A stretch of 64,000 nucleotides of DNA from the NCBI RefSeq assembly GCF_030813595.1, contig NZ_JAUSUH010000003.1, positions 1 to 64,000 on the forward strand, written 5' to 3'. Within the stretch, counting starts at the first letter, position 1; the number at the start of each line of letters is the position of its first letter. Source of the stretch: Ancylobacter vacuolatus. GTDB lineage: Bacteria > Pseudomonadota > Alphaproteobacteria > Rhizobiales > Xanthobacteraceae. The position numbers and the translations under genes are program-made. This document shows, one piece after another, positions 7,612 to 17,076 of the stretch. The notes beneath the pieces were generated by a model. That model was not told the origin of the DNA. It searched no databases and worked only from the letters and a program-made list of their open reading frames with translations.

Positions 7612-9093
7612 ATGGCGGACGAGCCCCCTGCCTCGACCAAACCGGAGCGGGTCGCCCTCATCACCGGCTCGCTGGCCGAGCCGCGCCTGACCAAGATCGC
7701 CGGCGAGATCACCGATGCGAGCCTTGATCCCGTCGTGGTCAATGTCGGGGTGAAGGTGGCGGCGCTGATGACGGCTGACATCGTCGAGCGCCGGCTGAAG
7801 CTGCCCGAGGGCACCGACCGGGTGCTGATGCCCGGCCGATTCCGCGGCGATCTCGACCGGCTGGAACGCTTCTTCGGCGTGCCCTTCGCCCGTGGCCCGG
7901 ACGAGGTGGCGGACCTGCCGGATTATTTCGGCCAGAAGCGCCGCGCCACCGACCTCTCGCAGCACGACGTCACCATCTTCGCCGAGATCGTCGACGCCAC
8001 CGTGCTGGACATCGACGCGCTTATCGCCCGCGCGCTCTTCCTCAAGGGCGAGGGCGCCGATGTGATCGACCTCGGCTGCCTGCCGGACACGCCCTTCCCG
8101 CATCTGGAAGAGGCGATCGCCGCGCTGCACGGGGCGGGGCTAAAGGTGAGCGTCGATTCGTTCAGCCTGGAGGAGCTTACCCGCGCCACCCGCGCCGGCG
8201 CCGACTATTTGCTCAGCCTCAACGAAAACACGCTCGACGTGGCGAAGGAGGGCCCGGCGGTGCCGATCCTCGTCCCGGCGACGCAGGGCGACCTCTCTTC
8301 GCTCTGCCGCGCGGTGGACGCCTGCCTCGCCTCCGGCCAGCCCTTCTATGCCGACCCGATCCTCGACCCGATCCATTACGGCTACACCGCCTCGGTGGTG
8401 CGCTATGCCGAGCTGCGCCGGCGCTACCCCGACATTCCCATCCTGATGGGCATCGGCAATGTCACCGAGCTGACCGATGCCGACACCACGGGCATCAACG
8501 CCCTCCTCATGGGCATGATTTCGGAACTGCATATCCAGGCCGTGCTGGCGGTGCAGGTGAGCCCGCATTGCCGCACGACGGTGCGCGAATTCGACCGGGC
8601 GCGGCGCGAATATTTCGCCGCCCGCCAGGCCGGCGCGCTGCCGCAGGGTTTTGGCGGCGGGCTGATGGCGCTGCGGGACCGCAAGCCCTATGCCGCCTCG
8701 CCCGACGAGATCGCCCGGCTGGCGGCCGAGGTGCGCGACCGCAATTTCCGCATCGATGTCAGCGAGGCCGGCATCCACATCTACAACCGCGACGGCCACC
8801 ATGTGGCCAGCGAGCCCTTCGCGCTGTTTCCCCATCTCGGGGTGGAGGCCGATGGCGCCCATGCCTTCTATCTCGGGGTGGAGGCCGCCCGCGCCGAAAT
8901 CGCCTACAAGCTCGGCAAGCGCTACGCGCAGGACGAGGGGTTGAAATGGGGCGTGGCGGGCGAGATCGCCGGCAGCCCCGAGGAAGCCCACCGTTTGACA
9001 TTCAAGGAGGCCGGCACGACCTTGCAGGCCAAAGCCAATGCCAAAGCTGACGCCAAAGACAGGGCCGAGCCGAAAGCCGGAGAGACGCCGTGA
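7612..9093 (+). CDS. Dihydropteroate synthase-like protein (DUF6513 / pterin-binding, H4MPT cluster)
   Basis: A 493-residue protein whose central half (about residues 145-400) is a dihydropteroate-synthase-like TIM barrel (GADVIDLGCLPDTPFPHLEEA, SVDSFSLEELTRA, MGIGNVTELTDADTTG). This conserved DHPS-related protein occurs in archaeal and methylotroph H4MPT gene clusters and is thought to act in pterin-side assembly of the coenzyme, possibly joining the pterin to the RFAP-derived aryl group. The role is inferred. The start at 7612 directly follows the flavoprotein stop. The C-terminus has an unusual Ala/Lys/Asp-rich tail (QAKANAKADAKDRAEPKAGE) that is probably dispensable. Confidence 0.75.
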   Translation: MADEPPASTKPERVALITGSLAEPRLTKIAGEITDASLDPVVVNVGVKVAALMTADIVERRLKLPEGTDRVLMPGRFRGDLDRLERFFGVPFARGPDEVADLPDYFGQKRRATDLSQHDVTIFAEIVDATVLDIDALIARALFLKGEGADVIDLGCLPDTPFPHLEEAIAALHGAGLKVSVDSFSLEELTRATRAGADYLLSLNENTLDVAKEGPAVPILVPATQGDLSSLCRAVDACLASGQPFYADPILDPIHYGYTASVVRYAELRRRYPDIPILMGIGNVTELTDADTTGINALLMGMISELHIQAVLAVQVSPHCRTTVREFDRARREYFAARQAGALPQGFGGGLMALRDRKPYAASPDEIARLAAEVRDRNFRIDVSEAGIHIYNRDGHHVASEPFALFPHLGVEADGAHAFYLGVEAARAEIAYKLGKRYAQDEGLKWGVAGEIAGSPEEAHRLTFKEAGTTLQAKANAKADAKDRAEPKAGETP

Positions 9094-9656
9094 TCCGTGA
9101 AGCCATCGTCACCACCCGCTCGCTCGAAGGCGAGCCGCACATCGCCCCCATGGGCGCGACGGTGATCGAGGGCGGCTATGTGCTGCAGCCCTTCCGGCCC
9201 TCCCGCACGCTGGAAAACCTCGCCGCCACCCGCATCGCCGTGGTCAATTTCACCGATGATGTCCGCATCTTCGCCAGCTGCGTGGTCGGGCGCCGGTACA
9301 ATGTGGATGTGAAGAAGGCGACCTATATCGATTGCCCGCGCCTTGCCGACGCGCTCTCGCATGACGAGGTGACGGTGGAGCGCGCGGAGGACGACCCGCA
9401 GCGGCCGAAATTCTTCTGCAAGACCTATCATTCCGAAGGCCATACCCGCTTCGAGGGCATGAACCGCGCCAAGGCGGCGGTGCTGGAAGCCGCCGTGCTG
9501 GTCAGCCGGCTCGGACTGCTGCCGGATGAGAAGGTGGATCAGGAAATGGCCTATCTCGCCATCGCGGTGGAAAAAACCGCCGGGCCGGAGGAGCTGGAAG
9601 CCTGGGGCTGGGTGCTGGACGCCGTGGCCGAGCACCGCAGCCGGCGGGCGTCATGA
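9090..9656 (+). CDS. DUF447 family protein (flavin-reductase-like fold, H4MPT cluster)
   Basis: A 188-residue DUF447 protein starting with GTG at 9090 that overlaps the previous stop (GTGA). The N-terminal split-barrel start IREAIVTTRSLEGEPHIAPM and the stretch PFRPSRTLENLAATRIAVV are family hallmarks and suggest FMN binding. The family is shared by methanogens and H4MPT-using bacteria. No reaction has been firmly assigned that I know of. A reductase step in coenzyme assembly is a plausible role. Confidence 0.75.
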   Translation: MIREAIVTTRSLEGEPHIAPMGATVIEGGYVLQPFRPSRTLENLAATRIAVVNFTDDVRIFASCVVGRRYNVDVKKATYIDCPRLADALSHDEVTVERAEDDPQRPKFFCKTYHSEGHTRFEGMNRAKAAVLEAAVLVSRLGLLPDEKVDQEMAYLAIAVEKTAGPEELEAWGWVLDAVAEHRSRRAS

Positions 9657-10375
9657 GTCCCGCCGCGCCCGGCCTGCTCGCGAGCGTCACCGATCTGCAC
9701 GAGATGGAGCTGGCGCGGGCCGGCGGTGCCGATATCGTCGATCTCAAGCAGCCGGCCTTCGGGGCGCTGGGCGCCTGGAGCACCGATGCGCTGGCCGCCG
9801 CCTTCATGCTGTGGAACGCCTGGGGCGACCAATTGGGCGAGGCCGGCCGGCCGGCGCTGAGCGCCACGATCGGCGACCAGCCCATGGTGCCGGCGCTCAT
9901 CCGCGCCGCCGCCGAGCGCGTCGCCCGCACCGGCGTGCCCCTGGTCAAGATCGGCCTTTCCGCCTCCCAGCACACCAATGAATGCATCGAGGCGCTGGCC
10001 CCGCTCGCCAGCCGGACCCGGCTGATCGGCGTGCTGTTCGCCGACGAGACGCCCGATTTCACGGTTCTCGCCGCGCTGGGCCGCGCCGGCTTCGCCGGGG
10101 TGATGATCGACACCGCCGACAAGAAGGCCGGTTCGCTGACCGAGCATCTCGACCCGCTCACGCTGGGCCAGTTCGTCGCCGAAGCGCGGCGCCACGGGCT
10201 CATCACCGGGCTCGCCGGCTCGCTCCGGCTGGAGGACATCCCGGCGCTGGTCGGCGTCGGGGCGGACTATCTCGGCTTTCGCGGCGCGCTGTGCGAGGGC
10301 GGCCGCACCGGCACGCTCGACCCGGTGCGTCTCGGCCAGGTCCATGCCCGCCTGCGCGAGCCGAGCGACCATTAG
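9653..10375 (+). CDS. mfnB: (5-formylfuran-3-yl)methyl phosphate synthase MfnB
   Basis: A 240-residue TIM-barrel aldolase that condenses two glyceraldehyde-3-phosphate molecules into the furan precursor of methanofuran. Visible family features are the N-terminal LLASVTDLHEMELARAGGAD, the barrel lysine in IVDLKQPAFGALG, the second lysine VPLVKIGLS, and MIDTADKKAGSLTEHLD. The start ATG overlaps the DUF447 stop (ATGA). It closes the five-gene operon that opens with its pathway partner, the MfnE-like kinase. Confidence 0.88.
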   Translation: MSPAAPGLLASVTDLHEMELARAGGADIVDLKQPAFGALGAWSTDALAAAFMLWNAWGDQLGEAGRPALSATIGDQPMVPALIRAAAERVARTGVPLVKIGLSASQHTNECIEALAPLASRTRLIGVLFADETPDFTVLAALGRAGFAGVMIDTADKKAGSLTEHLDPLTLGQFVAEARRHGLITGLAGSLRLEDIPALVGVGADYLGFRGALCEGGRTGTLDPVRLGQVHARLREPSDH

Positions 10376-10661
10376 CGCCCCTCGTTCCCCGCACAAGCCG
10401 CGCGCCCCACTGCCGTCAGCCCGGCCGAAGCGCAGCGAAGATGCGGACGCGCCTGCCTTGACTTTGCCGCCGGCGAGGTTCATTCCCCCGCCCGCCGCGT
10501 GTCACCGCGCCGCCACCGGAATACCTTAGACATGCCCAGCGACAGTACCAGTCGATTGCCCGGCCCATGGCGGCTGGCGCTGTGAACCGGCCCCGGGGCT
10601 GACCCGGCTTCGGCTCCCCGCGCCCGCCCGCTATAGGCGGGACAGCGGAAAGAGAGCCGAA

Positions 10662-12041
10662 ATGGACGACCGGACGGAAGACCGCCGCGACGATCTCGTC
10701 GTGGATACCGCAGCCCTCGCGGCCGAGCTCGCCGAAGAGCACCCCGCCGACATCGCCGAAGCCCTTGACGAGCACGAGCCGAGAACCGCCTCCGCTTTGC
10801 TCGCCAGCCTGCCGCGCGAGCAGCAGGTGGAAGTGCTCGACGGCCCCGATGTCGACCTCACCAGCGAGCTGATCGAGGCGCTGCCGGTCGAGGAAGCGGT
10901 GCGTCTCGTCTCCGACATGTCGGCCGACCGCGCGGCGGACCTGTTCCGCTGGATGGACGAGCCCGCCCGCTCGCATCTGTTCGCGCGGCTGGCGCCGGAA
11001 ACGCAGGCCGAGCTGAACCGCCTGCTCGCCTGGCCCGAGCACAGCGCCGGCAGCCTGATGACGACGGAATTCGTCACCGTGCCCTCCTCCTGGACGGTGG
11101 GCGAGACGCTACGCCATATCCGCGCGATCGAACGCACGCGCGAGACCATCTACGCCATCTATGTGCTCGATCCGGTCTCGCACCGGCTCCTCAAGGCGGT
11201 GACGCTGCGCCGCCTCATCACCGGCGAACCCGAGCAGCCGATCCTCGAGGTGGCGCCCCGGCACGACCCCATCACCACCGACCCGCTGATGGACCGCGAG
11301 GAGGTGGCCAAGCTGATCTCGAAATACGACCTGCTGGCGGTTCCGGTGGTGGATGAGAACGAGCAGGTGCTCGGCATCGTCACCGTCGACGACATGATCG
11401 ACGCCATCATCGAGGAAGGCACCGAGGACGCGCAGAAATTCGGCGGCATGGAAGCGCTGGACGAGCCCTATATGGAGATCGGCTTCTTCAACATGCTGAA
11501 GAAGCGCGGCGGCTGGCTCTCCATCCTGTTCCTCGGCGAAATGCTCACCGCCAACGCCATGCAGCATTTCGAGGACGAACTGGAGCGCGCCATCGTGCTC
11601 ACCTTGTTCATCCCGCTGATCATGAGCTCGGGCGGCAATTCCGGCTCGCAGGCGACCTCGCTCATCATCCGGGCGCTGGCGCTGGGCGAAATCCAGCTGA
11701 AGGACTGGTGGCGCGTCGCCCTGCGCGAGCTGCCCTCCGGCCTCGTACTCGGCTCCATCCTCGCCACGCTGGGCGTGACCCGCATCACCGTCTGGCAGCT
11801 CGCCGGCTTCCATGATTATGGCGAGTACTGGATGCTGGTGGCGGCCACGGTGGGTGCGGCGCTGATCGCCATCGTCACCTTCGGCTCGCTGATCGGCTCG
11901 ATGCTGCCCTTCGTGCTGCGCCGCGCCGGCTTCGACCCCGCCAGCGCCTCGGCGCCGTTCGTCGCCACCTTCGTCGACGTGACCGGCCTGGTGATCTACT
12001 TCACCGTCGCCATGGTGATCCTCAAGGGCACGCTGCTGTAG
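10662..12041 (+). CDS. mgtE: Magnesium transporter MgtE
   Basis: A 459-residue Mg2+ channel. It has a cytosolic N-domain of helical repeats (about 15-135), two CBS domains (about 140-265, including VPVVDENEQVLGIVTVDDMIDAI) that sense Mg2+, a plug helix and five transmembrane helices (about 290-455) with the conserved FIPLIMSSGGNSGSQATSLI pore segment. The 286 bases upstream (10376-10661) contain no gene. I looked there for a magnesium riboswitch and found none, so regulation is probably by the protein's own gating. It has no obvious functional link to the flanking C1 genes, although Mg2+ is required by many kinases and ATP-grasp enzymes encoded nearby. Confidence 0.95.
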   Translation: MDDRTEDRRDDLVVDTAALAAELAEEHPADIAEALDEHEPRTASALLASLPREQQVEVLDGPDVDLTSELIEALPVEEAVRLVSDMSADRAADLFRWMDEPARSHLFARLAPETQAELNRLLAWPEHSAGSLMTTEFVTVPSSWTVGETLRHIRAIERTRETIYAIYVLDPVSHRLLKAVTLRRLITGEPEQPILEVAPRHDPITTDPLMDREEVAKLISKYDLLAVPVVDENEQVLGIVTVDDMIDAIIEEGTEDAQKFGGMEALDEPYMEIGFFNMLKKRGGWLSILFLGEMLTANAMQHFEDELERAIVLTLFIPLIMSSGGNSGSQATSLIIRALALGEIQLKDWWRVALRELPSGLVLGSILATLGVTRITVWQLAGFHDYGEYWMLVAATVGAALIAIVTFGSLIGSMLPFVLRRAGFDPASASAPFVATFVDVTGLVIYFTVAMVILKGTLL

Positions 12042-12066
12042 GAAGCCCACTCCCACGCAAAAGCAA

Positions 12067-12102
12067 CGTCATCCCCGGGCTTGGCCCGGGGATCCACGAT
12101 TT
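12067..12102. repeat. Intergenic palindrome between convergent mgtE and fhcC
   Basis: ATCCCCGGGC (12071-12080) and GCCCGGGGAT (12084-12093) form a perfect 10-bp stem with a 3-base loop. It lies between two convergent genes, so it may act as a bidirectional transcription stop, but there is no T-run. The GTCATCCC edge resembles the family B palindromes at 43431 and 48122. The rest of 12042-12228 shows nothing else I can name. Confidence 0.65.
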
Positions 12103-12228
12103 GGGGCGGGCAACACGTGGCGGCTGGGAGGTCGCGACTTCCTCCGAGGCTGGTCCCTGCTCTAGCTTCGCTCAGCCGCCGGTACCAAACTTAGCATAGC
12201 CCGAACAGAAGTCGTCAGGCGGGAGCCC

Positions 12229-13029
12229 CTACACCCCCGCCAGCACTTCCCCCTGCCCGCCCATCAGCGTGTCGCCGACGATCCGGCGCGCATGGGTCCA
12301 GCCGCTCAGCATGGCGGAAAGCTCTGGCACCCGGCGGGCGATGAGGCGCAGCGCCACCAGCTCATGCGCGCCGGTGTCGATGAAGCCGGCCGGCAGTTCG
12401 GGCACCGCGTTGACGAAGATCGTCCCGCGCTTCATGCCACGCCCGGCCAGCGGCCCGATGGTGCCACCGACGCTCACCGTGCCGGCGATCATGCCGGTGG
12501 CGAGGCCCTCCCCGGCATCGCCGGCAATGGTGATGAGCCCGCCGCGCTGGCGCTCAGCCGCGCGCGGGCCGGCATGACCGCCGATCTGCAGCACCCCGCC
12601 CGAGAGGCCGCGCCGCGCGCCCGAGCCGGCCGCGCCGGCGTGCGCACCCGCATTCCCCGCGAGTTCGATCCGCCCGCCGGACATCTCACTGCCGAGAAAA
12701 TCGCCGGCATCGCCGCCAATCCGCAGCACGCCGCCGCTCATGCCGCGCCCGGCGAAGGCGCCGACCGTGCCGTCGACGATCAGCTCGCCCCGGGTCATGC
12801 CGGCGCCGACGCCGTCGAGCCGCGCATCGCCGATTTCGACCAGCAGCACCCCGTCCGGCGCGCCCTCGACGAAGAACAGCTCGGCCAGCTTGAGGCTGCG
12901 CCCGCCGCACGGCACCTCGCGGTGCTCCAGTTCGCGCAGCGAGAGCGGGCCGGTGACTTCAGGCGTCAGGCCGGACAGGTCCACCCGCGCCTCGAACGGC
13001 GCGCGCGGCTTGAGGGAAACTCCGGTCAT
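12229..13029 (-). CDS. fhcC: Formylmethanofuran dehydrogenase subunit C (FhcC)
   Basis: A 266-residue subunit of the cytosolic formyltransferase/hydrolase complex that converts formyl-H4MPT to formate in methylotrophs. It is a right-handed beta-helix, seen as glycine-rich repeats of about 20 residues (GRGMSGGVLRIGGDAGDFLG, EMSGGRIELAGNAGAHAG, GLSGGVLQIGGHAG) related to the glutamate synthase GXGXG domain. Its ATG overlaps the fhcD stop. It is the last gene of the minus-strand fhcBADC operon, whose order matches Methylobacterium. Confidence 0.92.
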   Translation of the reverse strand: MTGVSLKPRAPFEARVDLSGLTPEVTGPLSLRELEHREVPCGGRSLKLAELFFVEGAPDGVLLVEIGDARLDGVGAGMTRGELIVDGTVGAFAGRGMSGGVLRIGGDAGDFLGSEMSGGRIELAGNAGAHAGAAGSGARRGLSGGVLQIGGHAGPRAAERQRGGLITIAGDAGEGLATGMIAGTVSVGGTIGPLAGRGMKRGTIFVNAVPELPAGFIDTGAHELVALRLIARRVPELSAMLSGWTHARRIVGDTLMGGQGEVLAGV

Positions 13030-13943
13030 GCCGTCTCTCCCGCGCCGTTCTGCATGATCTCGCGCAGCTTGAAGTGGAAGGGGCCGAGATTGCCGCCATA
13101 ATTGCCGGCGTCGATCGCCACCACGCCGCCCTCGGCACCGATGGCGCAGACCGCCGTGATGCCGACGCGCGTCGCTTCCGCCACCGCCTCGAAGCTCACC
13201 CCGTCAATGACGATCTCCAGCACCGAGCCGACCTCGTCGGGCAGCTGGCTCGGCACCGTGCCGCGCAGGGTCGGGCAATAGGCGTCGTTGCTGGAGGCGA
13301 ACAGGCCCTTGTACTTCGAGCCGACCTTGGAGCCGGAGCGCACCACCCCGCCGGGGAAGGGCAGGATGATGCCCGGCACCTGCACCATCGCCGCCACCGC
13401 CGCCTCGGCGGCCTTCAGCGCCTCACCCCGCGAGCGGGCGAGGATGAGGAAATTGCCGCCGCCGACGCCCTCGACCGAGCCGGTATCCTCGTCGCAGACG
13501 AACTCGCCCTCCATAACAGGCAGGCGCCAGAACCTCTTGTCGCCGATCTTCTTGGAAATCTGGTGCCCGTCGGCGAAGTAGCGGATGGTCTTGGCCAGCG
13601 GCACCCGCTTGCCGCCCTCGATGCCGGCATAGCAGGCCGTGGTCGGGCAGGTCAGCACGCACTGGCCGAGGCGCAGCGGCACCACTTTTTTCAGCGAGCC
13701 GAAATCCATCGCGAAGATCAGCAGGGAAACGCCCGGTCGCCCGTCCGGCGTCTCCTCGGGAGTGAGCGTGCGCTCGATCCCCGCCTCGCAGCCGCAGCCG
13801 ATCACCGAGGTGGCAAAGCCGGTGGTGGTGCGGCCGGCGATCAGCGCCCATTCCGGCGTGTCGGCGGTGACGATGAGCCGTGTGCCCACCATCGGGAAGG
13901 CTTCCGCGAAGGTGTCGCGGATCTCGACGCCATTGAGGATCAT
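13026..13943 (-). CDS. fhcD: Formylmethanofuran-tetrahydromethanopterin N-formyltransferase (FhcD)
   Basis: A 305-residue formyltransferase that moves the formyl group from formyl-H4MPT to methanofuran inside the Fhc complex. The N-terminus MILNGVEIRDTFAEAFPMVG and segments VIGCGCEAGIER and GGNFLILARSRGEALKAAE are characteristic of the Ftr family. I chose the ATG at 13943 because a GGGAGG ribosome site lies just upstream; the in-frame extension to 14045 runs through the palindromic repeat. It is separated from fhcA by about 210 bases containing REP-like palindromes, unlike the otherwise tight operon. Confidence 0.94.
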   Translation of the reverse strand: MILNGVEIRDTFAEAFPMVGTRLIVTADTPEWALIAGRTTTGFATSVIGCGCEAGIERTLTPEETPDGRPGVSLLIFAMDFGSLKKVVPLRLGQCVLTCPTTACYAGIEGGKRVPLAKTIRYFADGHQISKKIGDKRFWRLPVMEGEFVCDEDTGSVEGVGGGNFLILARSRGEALKAAEAAVAAMVQVPGIILPFPGGVVRSGSKVGSKYKGLFASSNDAYCPTLRGTVPSQLPDEVGSVLEIVIDGVSFEAVAEATRVGITAVCAIGAEGGVVAIDAGNYGGNLGPFHFKLREIMQNGAGETA

Positions 13944-14000
13944 CGGGCGGCCTCCCGTCGCGGCATCAGGTTTGGACGCCTGCGGCGATCCCTGCGCTGG

Positions 14001-14133
14001 GTCCCGGATCGGCGCTTCGGCTGCGCCTGCGCTTGTCCGGGACACAAGGAGACAGCTGTTTCCCGGACAAGCGGCGCCACGCGCCGCGCCTTGCCGTCCG
14101 TGCGCCCCACTCCCTCTCCCCCACGGGGAGAGG
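14001..14133. repeat. Two palindromic elements inside the fhc operon
   Basis: A family B-type palindrome (GTCCCGGA at 14001 to TCCGGGAC ending at 14043) and a perfect 9-bp hairpin CCTCTCCCC / GGGGAGAGG (14113-14133) separate fhcA from fhcD. They may stabilise mRNA ends or attenuate transcription, so that FhcD and FhcC are made at levels different from FhcB and FhcA. Confidence 0.65.
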
Positions 14134-14154
14134 TGAAAATCATGTCGGTCCCGT

Positions 14155-15822
14155 TCACGACGCCACCCCTTCGCATTTCAGGATGGTCGGCCCGGCGCCG
14201 TGCCTCAGCTCGCCATCGGCGATGCGGAAATGCTTCGATTTCAGCCCCACCGCCTCGTCGAACCAGCGCTGCATGTCCTTGTCCACCGAGCGGTCGAACT
14301 CCGGGCGGGCGACATGGGTGGTGCCCTGCGCCAGTTCCACCACCACGCCGTCCTTGACGATCAGCCGGCCGTTCTTGAACACCATGCGCGTGGTCGAGAA
14401 CATCGCTTCGCGGTCGGCATCCTCGGTGTGCACGGCGATGTCGGCCACCGCGCCGGGGCCGAGATGGCCCTTGTCCTTCAGCCCGAGAATGCGGGCGGGC
14501 GCGGCGCGGGTGAGGATGGCGACCTCCTCCAGCGAATATTCGCGCTTGATCTGCGCCAGCAGCGTGTGCGCCTGCGCCGCCTTGTTCAGCGTCGCCAGCT
14601 GGGCGTTGCGGAAATCCCGGTCCATCAGCAGGCGGATGAGGTGCGGATAGGTGGTGAACGGCCCGCCATTGGGATGGTCGGTGGTGAGGAAGATCCGCCA
14701 GGGGTCCTCCACCAGCAGGAACAGCTCCAGCCCGATTGCCCATTGCAGCGCGTTGACGAAGGACTTGTCCTTGTACTCGAACGGCACCACCCCGCAGGCG
14801 GCGTCCAGCTCGATATCCATGCCGATGGACTTCTTCGGGCTGGCCAGGCCGCGATTGCGGTATTGCGACATGTAGTCGGCCGACGCGGTGATGGTCTGGC
14901 CGAACATCACCTGCCCGACATCGACCGAGATGTTCGGGTTGGCGTTCACCATCTCGGCGATGCGCGCCGCCGAGGAGGAAAAGCGCTTGTCGCCCTCGGT
15001 GCCGTAGGAGTGGAATTGCAGGTGAGTGAGGTGCAGCCGCCGCCCCTCGGTGGCGAGGATGGTGGCGAGCGTCGTCTCGTCATTGCCTGGCACGCCAAGA
15101 TTGCAGCCATGCAAATGGATCGGGTGCGGCAGGCCGAGTTCCGTCACCGCCCGGATCAGCGTGGTCAGCACTTTGCGCGGCGTCACCGCGTAATGCGGGT
15201 TGGCCTCGTCGAGGTCCATCTTGCGGGCGTTGAACTTGAAGGCGTTGATGCCGCCGGGATTGACGATCTTGATGGCGAAGGCTTGCGTCGCCTCGATCAT
15301 CCAGCCGACATAGGCGTTCACCTGCTCCTGCCCGGCACCGGCCGCCAGCAGGCGCTGGAAATAATCGTCATTGCCGAGCACGAGATAGGCGCCGGTGTCG
15401 AGATTGGGAATGTCCGCCATTTCAAGATGCGCGCCGCGCGCATTGGCGCCGACCATGGCCGGCTCGAACACCGTGGTGTAGCCAAGTTCGGCATAGCGGC
15501 AGCCGGTCGCGTGCGCGGTGGGCACCGCCCGCCCGCCGCCGCAGCCGCAGAAATTGCCGGGCATCTCAGGGAAGGCCCGCCGGTCCTCCTGCATCAGCAG
15601 GCGGGCCAGGTTCATCTTGCCGCCGGCGATATGGCTGTGCAGGTCGATGCCGCCGGCCATGACGACAGCGCCGCCCAGGTCATATTCCGCATCGGCCTTT
15701 CGATCGGTGGCGGCGACGATGCGCCCATCCTCGATCTCGATGTCGCGCACGGTGCCGCTGGCGACCCCGTTCTCGCCATTGGCAGGGTCGAGCACACGCC
15801 CACCCTTCAGCCGCAGTCTCAT
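14155..15822 (-). CDS. fhcA: Formylmethanofuran dehydrogenase subunit A (FhcA)
   Basis: A 555-residue amidohydrolase-type subunit that hydrolyses formylmethanofuran to formate and methanofuran. The metal-binding motif GGIDLHSHIAGGKMN lies near residue 60. Further metallohydrolase signatures are PIHLHGCNLG, LHLTHLQFHSYG and FLTTDHPNGGPFTTYP, the last holding the catalytic Asp. Its ATG (15820-15822) directly abuts the fhcB stop, with a GGAGGGG ribosome site inside the end of fhcB. The length matches bacterial FhcA. Confidence 0.94.
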   Translation of the reverse strand: MRLRLKGGRVLDPANGENGVASGTVRDIEIEDGRIVAATDRKADAEYDLGGAVVMAGGIDLHSHIAGGKMNLARLLMQEDRRAFPEMPGNFCGCGGGRAVPTAHATGCRYAELGYTTVFEPAMVGANARGAHLEMADIPNLDTGAYLVLGNDDYFQRLLAAGAGQEQVNAYVGWMIEATQAFAIKIVNPGGINAFKFNARKMDLDEANPHYAVTPRKVLTTLIRAVTELGLPHPIHLHGCNLGVPGNDETTLATILATEGRRLHLTHLQFHSYGTEGDKRFSSSAARIAEMVNANPNISVDVGQVMFGQTITASADYMSQYRNRGLASPKKSIGMDIELDAACGVVPFEYKDKSFVNALQWAIGLELFLLVEDPWRIFLTTDHPNGGPFTTYPHLIRLLMDRDFRNAQLATLNKAAQAHTLLAQIKREYSLEEVAILTRAAPARILGLKDKGHLGPGAVADIAVHTEDADREAMFSTTRMVFKNGRLIVKDGVVVELAQGTTHVARPEFDRSVDKDMQRWFDEAVGLKSKHFRIADGELRHGAGPTILKCEGVAS

Positions 15823-17058
15823 TTACCCCTCCGCTATGCGACGCACAGCCTCGGCAACGCTGGGAAGCGTCGCGACGCGCAAGGCGCCGAGCGGCAGGCT
15901 TACGATGGAATCCATGCGGAACACCGTGCCGGCATGGTCGACGCCGGGGGTGCCCACAGGGATGAAGACATCAGGTTCCTTGTCGAACACTGTCTCGGGA
16001 TGGGCAAGAGCAATGATCTTACCCCCGAAATCGGGCGGCGGCTCCGGCCGGAAGGCCGAGATCCACACCAGCACATCGGCATCCGCCAGCGCCGCCTCGG
16101 TCGCGAACAACGTGCCGTCATGGCTGCTGGTCTGGCCCCGCACAGCGGTGCGCAGGGGATAGCCGAGCCGCCAGAGCAGCAGCTGGTTCACGCCGATGAT
16201 GTTGTCGCGCCCGCCGAGCGGAAACACGCCGGCCCGCGTCGTCACGTTCAGCGTGTCGACCAGCGCGGTGGCCCGCTCCGCGACGAGGTCGCCATCGCCG
16301 AGATCCGCCGCGTTCCAGGTCACCACCGCGTAATGGGCATTGCGCAGTTCCTCGGCGAGGCCGGCCAGCGTGTCGGCATCGATGCCGCCGAAGCTGCCCC
16401 CCGGCGGGCGACGGCCGGCGGTGAGGCTGCCAAGCGCCTCCAGCGCCGCCACCGCATCGGTGGTGGCGTGGTGAACGACGTTCGCGCCGGCAAGCTGCGC
16501 GCTCGCCTTCTCCCCCGGCGCGCCGCCGAGGAAGATCACGCGGCGGTTGGCACCAGCGAAAAGCGGGGTCGCGGGAAACAGGCGCTCGAACAGCCGGCCC
16601 CAGGTCGCGCTGGGATCGTCGCCGACGACGAGCAGCACGTCGCAGCGGTTGCGCACCTCCGCCAGCGTGGTGGAGAGCCAGCCGGTGCGCTGGGCGGCGG
16701 CGTAGTTCCGAAACAGCCCCTCGGAGGCGTAATGGTCGAGCACCCCGCCGAAGCGGATGGCGAGGTCGACGGCAGCGCCGGCGCCGGCCATGTCGACGCC
16801 GAGCCCGCCAATCAGCGGCGCCCGGGCGGCCGCGAGAATGTGATGGGCCGCTTTGGCCGCATCGGCCTGACTGTTCACCTCACCGGCCACACGCGCCATC
16901 GGATCGGCGGTATCCAGGCGCCGCAGCAGCCGCGCCGCCTCGGGGCAGACGGGCGCCGTGGCGCGGACCTGCCGGCCCTCGACCTCGACCGTCAAATCAT
17001 CGCAGCCGAGCCCGCAGAAGCCGCAGGCCACATCATGGATCGTCTGAACCTCGGCCAT
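15823..17058 (-). CDS. fhcB: Formylmethanofuran dehydrogenase subunit B (FhcB)
   Basis: A 411-residue relative of the molybdopterin subunit of archaeal formylmethanofuran dehydrogenase. The N-terminus VACGFCGLGCDDLTVEVEG keeps a four-Cys-type start, but bacterial FhcB proteins are known to have lost the molybdopterin redox site and serve as a structural part of the hydrolase complex. That fits the shorter length here. It lies 18 bases after the pterin dehydratase gene and directly before fhcA. Confidence 0.9.
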   Translation of the reverse strand: MAEVQTIHDVACGFCGLGCDDLTVEVEGRQVRATAPVCPEAARLLRRLDTADPMARVAGEVNSQADAAKAAHHILAAARAPLIGGLGVDMAGAGAAVDLAIRFGGVLDHYASEGLFRNYAAAQRTGWLSTTLAEVRNRCDVLLVVGDDPSATWGRLFERLFPATPLFAGANRRVIFLGGAPGEKASAQLAGANVVHHATTDAVAALEALGSLTAGRRPPGGSFGGIDADTLAGLAEELRNAHYAVVTWNAADLGDGDLVAERATALVDTLNVTTRAGVFPLGGRDNIIGVNQLLLWRLGYPLRTAVRGQTSSHDGTLFATEAALADADVLVWISAFRPEPPPDFGGKIIALAHPETVFDKEPDVFIPVGTPGVDHAGTVFRMDSIVSLPLGALRVATLPSVAEAVRRIAEG

Positions 17059-17076
17059 TGCTAATTACCTGACAAA

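Noticed and set aside
10376..10661. Possible magnesium riboswitch upstream of mgtE
   Set aside because: No conserved M-box core or terminator-like helix set could be traced in the leader.
13944..14045. In-frame N-terminal extension of FhcD
   Set aside because: The extra 34 codons cover a palindromic repeat and are not family-like; a good ribosome site precedes the ATG at 13943.
14200..17064. A 954-codon open frame on the plus strand opposite fhcA and fhcB
   Set aside because: It is antisense to two certain genes, has a composition typical of GC-rich shadow frames (His/Gln/Arg/Gly-rich) and shows no family motif.
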